A stretch of 64,000 nt of DNA from Fagopyrum homotropicum. Lineage: Eukaryota > Streptophyta > Magnoliopsida > Caryophyllales > Polygonaceae. Both the position numbers and the translations under genes were made by a program. Under the pieces are notes generated by a model, which saw nothing but the letters and a program-made list of their open reading frames with translations, did no database searches and was not told where the DNA came from. The stretch covers positions 28,113,501 through 28,177,500 of the forward strand of contig BSWB01000001.1 of the NCBI GenBank assembly GCA_033239125.1. The letters run 5' to 3'. Shown here in pieces: positions 11,621-21,198 of this stretch (position 1 is its first letter; each line of letters opens with the position of its first letter).

Positions 11621-12179
11621 GATTTTGTTTAGGTGTCTAGTTTTGCATATAAATTAAAAGGGTCTAGTTGATTCTCCTATAGAAGAAAAAAATAGTCCAC
11701 TTACCCATTTCATTCAAACTCTAATTCCCAAACATATACTATGTCAATTCATATGCAAAATGAAAATAAAACAAACCAAACAAACTAATACTCCACAAAT
11801 CTCTAAAAAGTTGTCTATTCATATTTGAAATGAAAATATAGAAAATCAAGATGTACATGTTAATAGACCAAATTTAATCATCCGCTACCAATTGTTTATC
11901 TTCTGCACAAAAATAAGAATAGACCTTTTTAATATAGATGAAAACTGAAAGACTTGTATTAATATTAATATTAGGGCATTATTTGCTAAGGAGTTATCTT
12001 ATCTAAACTAGTATTTTCATTTAAGTGAGATGCTTTATTTGATTCACCAACTTGAGGTATTCCCGGGTAAATTTTGGAATAATAAGGTTTATTCCCGGGT
12101 TGACGGCTTGTAATTGAGGTATTTTCTATGAAGTAATCTTTTGCTCCAAATGTTATTCAATGTAGTCCTTGTACATTGT
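11621..12179. other. No gene recognised
   Basis: AT-rich sequence. A GGTCTAGTT...AGTCCACTTACCCATTT stretch at about 11665-11720 resembles the termini seen at 17585-17665 and 62694-62775. Confidence 0.4.
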
Positions 12180-12350
12180 GGGAAGTACAACAGGTGACTT
12201 CCCCTTTTTCCTTCAAGTTGGTCTTAGGCACATCGTCTATACATACACAAGCGTTCATTATATTCCTCTTTAGTGATAACTTCATAATCATGACCATACT
12301 TGTCGGTATCATCTAATAAGAATTGTATCTCATTCATCTTATCCTAAATA
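12180..12350 (-). pseudogene. Short coding-like remnant of unknown origin
   Basis: On the minus strand, after an acceptor-like ATTATTTAG near 12345, a stretch of about 40 codons stays open (MNEIQFLLDDTDKYGHDYEV and onward) with amino-acid use typical of real protein, then meets a stop. No family is recognised. It could be a captured exon or transposase debris. Confidence 0.2.
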
Positions 12351-13420
12351 ATATAATTTTGGAACAATAAATGACATAATATTTTAGAGGAGAAGACATA
12401 AATTCATATCAAATATCATTACATTTACATAGAGAATAAGACAATCATTGTAACTATAATGCATCAAATGTAGATAAGATATATGAACACTATGGAATAA
12501 ATGTGATCTATTAAATAAAACTTTCTTCAATGAAAAATTATTAACTTACAATGTTTTGAACCGATTTGCGTAATCAATCTTGTATGTACATCAAAGAAAT
12601 TATTTCCTAAATTTTTATTGTAAAGATTTGATTGTGATGACGTTCCCTTATTCGGGTTGTTTTGTTGTTGGATCATAAAAAAAATAGAGTAGGATATACT
12701 TGATTGGATTGAAAAAAATTAATATTATTACGTAAAAAAAATTGATTACCAATTTATGACGCTTCATTGCATGTGAACATGGACCATTGTGTGAAAATCA
12801 CAATATCTTTATTTTCTTTACCGATTTCCTATGCACGATGTAAATAATTGTTAGATTTGTGCATGTAATAAAATTATAGCCCACACTGAGTTATAAATTT
12901 TCACTCCTGGCTTCCAATGTCTAGCTATCATGACAGGACTCGAGGAAGAAGCCCGGCTAACGCAAAAAATGAAACCCAATATTCTAGAACGTATCTTTTT
13001 TTTCCATGGTAGGATATTTATGGTAGGTTATATGCTTCAACCTAATTTTATACCAACAATAATCATCATTGATTGTTTATAAAACGTATCTTTTTCTTTC
13101 CTTTGGAACTATGATTTTTTTTTCCTGCACAAATGTTCAAGGAAATTTACTTCTATACACAAAATAATTGATAAAACTTAAGAAGTGATAAATTTCATTT
13201 CTTTTACTTAAATTTATTTTTTACCATATTAAATAATAATAATTTATTTATAAATTAATCGTAATCCGCTTGACCTTACTTTATTGACGCTATGTAAGAA
13301 AATAATGAGAAAATTGGTGTAGTGAAACCCTTTTTGTATTCATTATATAATCTATACCCCTCCAATTTTCTCCCTAAAAATAAAACTAAATTAAATTGTA
13401 AAGAGGCTATTAATTGTGGG
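12351..13420. other. No gene recognised
   Basis: AT-rich sequence with no open frame or repeat that I can support. Confidence 0.4.
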
Positions 13421-13620
13421 ACCACTCTAATTAAAAAGATTATCTCCCTTAATTAAGGAGAAAATAACTATTACTAGTAAAAATTAAAAAGATAAACTAA
13501 ATTAAAAAGATAAGTAAATATTAATTGTAGGGACCACTCTCATTAAAAAGATTCTCTCCTTAATTAATATGACTGTTTTTTAATTAAATAAGAAAAATGA
13601 GAGTGGTCCCCAAAAATTCT

Positions 13621-14180
13621 GTATATAATTTTATGTACATAATTTCGCACGCATATTATGTACATAATTTCGCACGCAGATTATGTACATAATTTCGCAC
13701 GCAGATTATGTACATAATTTCGCACGCAGATTATGTACATAATTTCGCACGCCATGTACATAATTTCGCACGCAGATTATGTACATAATTTCGCACGCAT
13801 ATTATGTACATAATTTTGCACGCCATGTACATAATTTCGCACGCAGATTATGTACATAATTTCGCACGTCATGTACATAATTTCGCACGTCATGTACATA
13901 ATTTCGCACGCAGATTATGTACATAATTTCGCACGCATATTATGTACATAATTTTGCACGCCATGTACATAATTTCGCACGCAGATTATGTACATAATTT
14001 CGCACGTCATGTACATAATTTCGCACGCATATTATGTACATAATTTCGCACGCAGATTATGTACATAATTTCGCACGCAGATTATGTACATAATTTCGCA
14101 CGTCATGTACATAATTTACGTCATGTACATAATTTCGCACGCAGATTATGTACATAATTTCGCACACAAATTATGTAATT
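13621..14180. repeat. Minisatellite of TTATGTACATAATTTCGCACGC units
   Basis: 23 head-to-tail copies of TGTACATAATTT followed mostly by CGCACGCAGAT. There are two unit lengths, about 25 bases (with the ATTATG prefix) and about 20-21 bases (with a CATG prefix). Copies differ at single positions (TTTTGCACG, CACGT). Each long unit contains the perfect palindrome TTATGTACATAA. Confidence 0.9.
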
Positions 14181-14267
14181 AATTTTATTGCCAACAAATA
14201 AGCGACTCTTTGAAAAAAAATAAGCAATATTAATTAAGGGAGAGAATCTTTTTAATGTTAAAACTAA

Positions 14268-14804
14268 TCTTATATGTATTAAAGGAGAGCCTTTTTTGCC
14301 ACGTGTCGCAACCATGTTTATCGAAGTCCCAAATTTTTTTATAAAAAATAAATATTAATTGAATTATAGTTAGTTAATTTAAAATCGTCATCAAAAAATT
14401 AATATCCACTCTAATATTATTTGTAAATGAATAAGTTAAAATCGGAACAACCTAATTTTTCTTATCAATTACGAATTTTAGATAAATTTATTCTAAAATC
14501 CAAATAATTAAATAATAAAAAAATCTTACGTGGGAAGATATTTCCAAAACAGCAATTAGGGATTTGTTTTACAGAAAACCAACAATTAGGGAAGGTTTGA
14601 ACTCAAAATTAGGGTAAAGATTTATAGAAAACAAGCGTATCTTTTGATTTAAAATATAAAAGTAAAGTTTGACATTTTCAAAAGCTTTTTTAGTTAACAA
14701 AAAAATATTTTAAAAGTTATTATTTTCGATATGTAAAATCAAAATTTATTGATCAGAAAAACAAAATTGAATTTTGTTACAATCCTACAAGTTTTCAAAT
14801 CTTA
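14268..14804 (+). mobile_element. Helitron 5' end without its own 3' end
   Basis: Begins TCTTATATGTATTAAAGGAG followed by a TTTTTTGCCACGTGTC block, which is the plant Helitron 5' terminus seen also at 14805 and 15618. No hairpin plus CTAG follows before the next Helitron starts. It is either an outer Helitron interrupted by the next one, or a duplicated 5' terminus sharing the 3' end at 15615. Confidence 0.55.
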
Positions 14805-15615
14805 TCTTATATATATTAAAGGAGAAGCAATTTTTGCCACGTGTCCTCCCAGAAATTAACCTCAGTACAACCAAAATTTTAATTCAATAATTAAAATACA
14901 AATTCTATAATCAGAAAATTATTTTAATTCAATTATTTTTATCTAAAAATTTTACTTGGGTAACAGTATTTAAATAAAACTAATTAATAATTAAAATATA
15001 TGTGAAAGTATTTTTCGGAACCAAAATTTTAATTCAATAATTAAAATACAGATTCTATAATCAGAAAATTATTTTAATTCAATAATTTTTATCTAAATAT
15101 TTTACTTGGGTAACAATATTTAAATAAAACTAATTAATAATTAAAATATATGTGAAAGTATTTTTCGGAATTTAAAAAATATTTTTAAATTTATAATTAA
15201 TGTAACCGAATATTGTTAAAAAAATGGCATGATACTAATAACATTAAAGTAAATAAATAAAAAACCATTTATTTTTAATAATTAATTAGCAGTAATTTTT
15301 TAACTACGTAACATCTTTATCCCTAAAATCTCTCCTATTTCATACACCTATAAAAATATCAGCAAATTCATTTTAAAAAAAATTAGTTAGCAGTAATTTT
15401 TTGAACATAGATATTTTTTTAAAAATCTATTTTATCTTATTTTAGAATTTGCTAACTTGCTTCATATTAATCTACAAAGCCTATCTTATTACGTATTTTA
15501 GAATTTGCTAACTTTCATTCTCCGGATTTTTATCTTACAAAAACATAAATATAAAATTTTAATTATAAAGTATTTATTAAAACTCAACCCGCAAAAGGTG
15601 CGGGTAATACACTAG
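14805..15615 (+). mobile_element. Non-autonomous Helitron A
   Basis: 5' end TCTTATATATATTAAAGGAG with CCACGTGTCC downstream. The 3' end has the hairpin ACCCGC-aaaagg-TGCGGGT at 15587-15605 followed by CTAG at 15612-15615. The insertion lies between A (14804) and T (15616), the expected Helitron target. It has no ORF and contains an internal tandem duplication (14870-15169). Confidence 0.8.
14870..15169. repeat. 150-bp tandem duplication inside Helitron A
   Basis: Two adjacent copies beginning ACCAAAATTTTAATTCAATA at 14870 and 15020 differ at only a few positions. Confidence 0.85.
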
Positions 15616-15617
15616 TA

Positions 15618-17412
15618 TCTATTAAAGCAGAAGTTTTTTTTTTTGCCACGTGTCAGTGCTACGTTTTTCTCGAAGCCCAAAAGATAATTTTAAAAAATAA
15701 ATTTGTATATATTATTATAAATTGGAAATTTAAAATTCAGAATTTAAAATTAAGTATATATATGGTTAGTAATTATTATCCTAAGTAAAATAAAGATTAA
15801 CTCCAGCCGGTGAATTTTGCCAATAACTACCAAATCAATTTGTTATTGGCAAAATTAGAAAGCAAAGATGATAAGCATGTATCTTTTTAACTAAATAAAA
15901 AGATGATAAGCATGTATCTTTTTAATTAATATTTAGTTGTTAAGATTTTGTTGATAATTAATTTATTTTTTAAATCTAAATAATTGCTTATATAATCCAA
16001 TATGTGGCTTGCCCTAGCAACATTTATTCATTCGCTTCAACTTCAATTTGCTCTTGCCGGTTCACTATGCCCAACAAACCATTTGTTTTATGTTTACAGG
16101 TGTTTAATTTTGTTTACAGGTGTTTAATTTATATTCTCTATCAAGAGACATGGTACTAGGTAATCAGTTTCAAATTTATGATCCCATATCCAACCTACTC
16201 GAGCGAAGGTATGTATATTAATTACCGGTTCAAAAGTTTTTTATTAGTTGGTAAGTTTGATGCTTTTCGATATGCTTTGAATCTACTAAGTGCTTCTTAA
16301 CTCCTATTAACCTATCTTTGTCCATGATATTGCTCCGGCATTTTGGAATATTTGTGACCTAACTTACCTATAAATTTGATCTTCTTTTTCTAATTTAATA
16401 AGTTTTCGTCTTAGTACATAGGAACAAAATTGAAGGAAGAAAGGGGAAGAAGAGGAAGTCTCTAAAAATAAAGAATTACCGTAAATTTATAAAAATCTTT
16501 TCCATTATTAATTATTTTAATTTATCTATTACATGTTATATATGTTAAATGTGAATTAGTAGACATGAATGTTTATGTATGAAAATATTGAATTTGATCA
16601 ATAATACATCGTTTATTGTTGTAAATGTATACTTAAGAATTGAACGACATCTTACCATGTAGTTGCTCATTTTAAATTTTTAATTGGCTTATTATGCTTT
16701 TTTTACCGTATAATTTATATTGAAAAGCATATACTTTTTTTTTCAATTGTAGAGATCAAGTAAAATAAATTTTTATTTATAACTCTATATTTTTTAAAAA
16801 ATCTTAAATACTATTACACATTTAATTATTTAATTTTTATATTTTAAACCTTATTAATTAATAATTATGCCTATAAGATTTATTCATCATCGTTTTTAAT
16901 TTGTCTTCTCCTATCACTTATTTTTATTTCTTAAGCTCTATTATTGTCGTCATATTTATTCTCATTTTGTATTAATATCTTCTTTATTTTTGCAGTGTTA
17001 TCGGCTACCATTAGAAACTCTTCAAAGACGGGTCACACTTGAAGAAGAAGAAGAAGAAGAGGAATCAAGTTGAAGCCGAAAATTAGAAGATCTGGGCTAA
17101 TGCTTGATTATCCGAAAATTAGAAGATATAAGCTTCTTTTTTTTTAAAGATTAGTCCATGTATTTTTTATGTACGTATTATATTTGTCTTGATGAAAAAT
17201 ATAAAATGAATATGCTTTACTTTCTTACCATGTATAAATTTAATAAAATTATAAATTGATAATATTATAAAATAATGCATGATAAAAGCTAATTTTTTTA
17301 AATTTATTAAACATATTACATTGCTAATTATTAAATTTTAATTAAATATAATATATTATCTAACATAAAAAAATTTAAAAAACACCCGTGCAATGCACGG
17401 GTAGTACACTAG
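15618..17412 (+). mobile_element. Non-autonomous Helitron B
   Basis: 5' end TCTATTAAAGCAGAAG, with TTGCCACGTGTCAG downstream. The 3' hairpin ACCCGTGCA-a-TGCACGGGT lies at 17384-17402, and CTAG at 17409-17412 is followed by T. It starts two bases after the end of Helitron A. The interior is AT-rich with a GAAGAAGAAG run near 17040 and no recognisable gene; captured gene fragments cannot be excluded. Confidence 0.8.
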
Positions 17413-18085
17413 TTCCTTAATTGTAGGGGACCCTCTCATTTTCCTTTTTTATTTTAAAAAATTAAGGGAGATAATCTTTTTTAATTTTGAATAATTGTAG
17501 GAGACCACTCTCATTTTCCTTTTTTAATTTTGAAAGTATCTTAAATTTTTTTAGATTTTATCTTTTTCTCAAAATTACAAGGGGTCTAGTTAATACGCAT
17601 TGAAACATAAAAGCCTACTTAATCTATATTTATACAATAAAAGTCTACTTACCCCTTTTACTCGAAAATAATTGACACGTTATCACCGACGGTAGAATTT
17701 TTGTCGAAAAAAACATATAGTATGATTTTCAGTAAATTTATCGTTTGTATTATTTTGAGTAATTTTCGTATTTGGTATTATTTGAAGTTGAATCTTAATA
17801 ATTGAGATTATTTTGGATTTTTTTTTATACTTTTATATAATATAATTATAATAAAATGACATCCTTTGTAACAATCTAATAATGGCTATAGGTTTGTAGC
17901 AGTCATGCAGGGCATGAGATGAATGTACCATATTCCCCACACTCTTTAACTTCACAGCAAGAAAGCCCCACTTCTCAATAATCTCATGAACCAAATCAAG
18001 TCCTTTTATTGCCCCCCTCCTTTTCAAATATATCCTTTCCCACTTCTCTCATTCGACAATCGACAATCGACATTGCTCTGTCGCC

Positions 18086-18355
18086 ATGAAGACTCCTCCT
18101 CCTCTGTTTTCTGTATACTCTGTTTCTATCCTGCTCTGTTTCATGACATTATCTTCCTACGCCGACAAAGGAAACAATCCACCTATGCAGCTCCTCTGCA
18201 ACTCCTTTCCACCTTCAATCTGCTCTCAAATCGCAGCTTTCAACCACCATAACCGCCGTCCGTATCCGCCTCCACCGCCTGATGACAATATTGACCCGAG
18301 ATATGGTGTTGAGAAGCGGCTCGTTCCGAGCGGGCCCAATCCTCTACACAATTGA
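18086..18355 (+). CDS. CLE peptide precursor (CLE9/CLE10-type)
   Basis: An intronless 89-residue precursor. Residues 1-26 form a signal peptide (basic MKT start, hydrophobic VYSVSILLCFMTLSSYA core). A short variable region with a proline run (PYPPPPPDD) follows, and the last 12 residues before the stop are RLVPSGPNPLHN. That fits the CLE consensus, with hydroxylation-prone prolines at motif positions 4 and 7, and from memory it equals the mature peptide of Arabidopsis CLE9 and CLE10. Family members are secreted, cut and perceived by leucine-rich-repeat receptor kinases (CLV1/BAM class) to control stem-cell and vascular or stomatal-lineage divisions. The start chosen is the only ATG giving a signal peptide; a TATA-like ATATATCC lies about 55 bases upstream. 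It is single-exon and unbroken, and sits alone between transposon blocks. The length is typical of the family. Function is inferred from the motif. Confidence 0.93.
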   Translation: MKTPPPLFSVYSVSILLCFMTLSSYADKGNNPPMQLLCNSFPPSICSQIAAFNHHNRRPYPPPPPDDNIDPRYGVEKRLVPSGPNPLHN

Positions 18356-19209
18356 GAATCAGAGAAAAGAGTTTATAGCTCTCATTTCTTTGGTCAATCT
18401 TGATCGCTAAAAGGGAGAAGAAGCACAAGATTAGTAGGAGTGGAATTTTGGGTTGCTCTGTTTTTATGTTTTTGGGTGTTGATGTAATTGTGAGGATGAT
18501 GAGTCTTACTTGAAATTTTGAAGGTTCTTGAATTGTAGTATTTAGAAGAATGTTTACTTAGGAATATGGAAGCTAGAAACCTTATTTATTCATTACATTT
18601 GTTCAAAATTTTCTGTTGGGCTTTTCTAATGTCCAATGAGCAACAAGTATAGATTAGTTGAATGTGGGATAATGTGATGTAATTTGAAGCCATGCAGGAA
18701 AATCCCATGAGTCACATAAATTTGTTTGCGGGTTCATTTTTGAATCTTTATATACAACTTGTTAAGAGCACGCTACAGGTTTACCGGTTCGGTTTAACCT
18801 GATGTCAGCTAATTAAGGCTTGATGCAATACCGTGGGTCACCTATTTGTTATGATATATCACATTATTATTTAATTTAATTAATTAGTTAATATTTTAAT
18901 AATTGTTAATTAAATTTAAGATACTAACAAATTTTAATTTTATTTTATTTTCTTTAAACGTACAAAACAAAATTATTTTTCCCATAATATTATATGATAA
19001 AGCAAGTAGATATTTACATTTAAAATTTGATTATTTTTCTAACAATTTTATTTTTTTCAATTATTGTATACTACAAACATTATATTTTTTAATAAATCTA
19101 CTATATCATTAATCAATTTTATATATGTATGAACTTTTTATTACTAAATTTCTATTTAGTTAACGCTATATTTGAATATTTTTTTTATTGAGGTCTCAAA
19201 TATATTTAA
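18356..19209. other. CLE 3' flank, no gene recognised
   Basis: AT-rich sequence between the CLE gene and a Helitron terminus. No open frame or repeat is supported. Confidence 0.5.
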
Positions 19210-19245
19210 CTAGTTTAGTGCCCGTGCCTTGCACGGGTATTTAAA
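19210..19245 (-). mobile_element. Helitron 3' terminus (element extends rightwards)
   Basis: On the minus strand the hairpin ACCCGTGCAAGGCACGGG is followed about 8 bases later by CTAG at 19213-19210 and then T, the plant Helitron 3' end. The matching 5' TC end was not found, so the length of this element to the right is unknown. Confidence 0.65.
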
Positions 19246-20640
19246 ATGTATTTTTTTTTCTGTGAATAATTTTTTGTAGATGTATTTTTCTTATTATATT
19301 TTGTTGATTTGATTATAAATGGTTATGTAATAAAGTATACGCTTATTAAATAATAACAATATAATTATTGACCTAGTTCGTAATATAAATATGACGACAT
19401 CTGGGAGCACACCAAACCAAAAGTGTTCACTATATCTATATTATAAAAACCACAATATTAATAAATGTCAAAAAATAGATATGTGATTTTAATAAATGTC
19501 AAATAATAAACGACATCTATGCAATGCAAAAATATATTCAAAATAAATTAATTCAAAAAATAAATAAAATACTGAAAATATAATATAATACAAATCCAGA
19601 AGATAACATTTATCGTGAAACCTCGAAAATATGCGCGACAGTCTAATTCTGAAAAAGAAGAAGATAAACTTGATATAAGTGTAAACTCAAAAGTTATGAT
19701 CGCTTGATATTATTGATAGAAAACGAAATAATTGTAAACTCAGAAGATAACATTAATCTTCAAACTTTTTGTGTTTATTTATACAACTTCTCAAATGGTC
19801 ATATTTTCTTGATAATCGATGTGGGATAGCAAATTTCATATTTTACAAAATAATTATGGTTTAATAAAAAAAGGATATATTGGCTTAATTTGTAATTTGA
19901 TAAAAGATTTAATCCCGAAAAAAATCGTGGAGGCGTCATGTCATTATTATTGTCGCCTACTTCAATCAAGTATATAAATATAAATAGTTTATATACGCGT
20001 CCTACACGGCTATTTGTTTTTGTAAAAGTTTTAAAAGTTATTTTTATATTCATTATATTAATAAAAGATTCTATGTCTTAAAAAATAGTTTAAAAAATAA
20101 AGATTTATTGGCAAAAAATGTATTATTTGTACAGTTAAAATCCAGACAATATTTAACGTAAGTAGATAAGGCTGTCTAAAAAAACTCGAGGGGCACAATT
20201 ATGACCCACATAATTGTAGGTTAACGATCCAAAAAAATAAAACATAATTAAACGCCAAGACTCTCTATTTATACAAGTTCTAAAACCATCAAGCTTGGTA
20301 GCTAATCGATGTGGATTATGACCCACATAATTGTAAGTTAACATTTCCAAATATAAAATCTTCCCTAAAAATAAAACTTTAGGGGTACGATTACTCTTCC
20401 CTAAAAATAAAACTTTAGGGTATGATTATTTTAGGGAAGAACATTATAACACACATAATTGTAGGTTAACGATCCCAAAAATAAAATATTATTTTGATAT
20501 GAATAATAATTATAGTTGAATTTAACCAAAAGGCTAAGAAATGTATTATTTGTATACTCTTTAGACTCCCTATTTATACAAGTTCTTAAACCAACAACTT
20601 TAGTAGCTAATAAGATTTTCTCGAGCTCCTTGATTTCTAT
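19246..20640. other. AT-rich region with short dispersed repeats, probably Helitron interior
   Basis: No gene. A block of TATGACCCACATAATTGTAGG followed by TTAACGATCC occurs near 20200 and again, varied, near 20315 and 20450. TTTATACAAGTTCTAAAACC with TAATCGATGTGG occurs near 20270, with variants at about 19780-19825 and 20575. These look like debris of promoter or LTR-like segments; no family is named. Confidence 0.4.
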
Positions 20641-21198
20641 TTGATTTGAAAATTACAGTTTTGCTTAAAATATAGATTGTTGATTTCTCATTAAAAATCA
20701 TATCAATGTTTTTTCTTTTAAATTGTTGATTTTTTTTATTTGGTTCATCGTACAAAAAGGTCTTCAAAATATTGGTTTGAAAAAATATATCCCATTTTCT
20801 GATATTTCAAAATACTATTATGATTTAAAAAACAGTAGGTTATCAAACAATAGGTTTAATATCTTATTTTATATTTTTATTTAATTTTTTATAGTATTTT
20901 TTCATCATACAGTAGGTTATCTAAAAACTTTTTTGATTAAAAATTTAATTTTTTTTATTCGAGATGCTTAAAAATTAGATGGTTTGTTTTCAATTATTAA
21001 TTTAATAAATTGGTTCATCATACAGAAAGGTTATCAAAATATTGTTTTGAAAAGAAATCAGATTTTATGATATTTCAAAATACTGTTTTGATTAAAAAAT
21101 TTAATCAATTTTTTCACTCGAGTTGCTTAAATATCTTATTTTCTGTTTTTGTTTATTATTTTTAAAATTTTCATGAGTTGCAAGACTTTCCTTTTGAT
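20641..21198. repeat. Imperfect direct duplication, AT-rich
   Basis: A segment with GGTTCATC(G/A)TACA(A/G)AAAGGT, TTTCTGATATTTCAAAATACT and TTAATATCTTATTTT occurs at about 20740-20885 and again at about 21010-21165, so the region is a diverged tandem duplication. No gene. Confidence 0.5.

Larger units (their letters stand above)
13421..17670. mobile_element. Probable non-autonomous relative of the Ulp1-carrying Mutator-like element, with Helitrons inserted
   Basis: The stretch 17418-17670 resembles 62577-62780, the right flank of the Ulp1-carrying Mutator-like element: a TTGTAGGGGACC block, then GGGTCTAGTTAATAC and AAAGTCTACTTACCCCTTTT. A TGTAGGGACCACTC block also occurs at about 13525. Between lie a minisatellite built on the TTATGTACATAA motif that saturates the large element's introns, and two complete Helitrons. 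Borders and target duplications are not resolved. This is an inference from shared blocks. Confidence 0.35.

Noticed and set aside
13621..14180. Regularly spaced repeats resembling a CRISPR array
   Set aside because: Units are contiguous with no unique spacers, and the genome is a plant; it is a minisatellite.
18240..18428. Minus-strand ORF overlapping the CLE gene
   Set aside because: Shadow of the CLE coding sequence.
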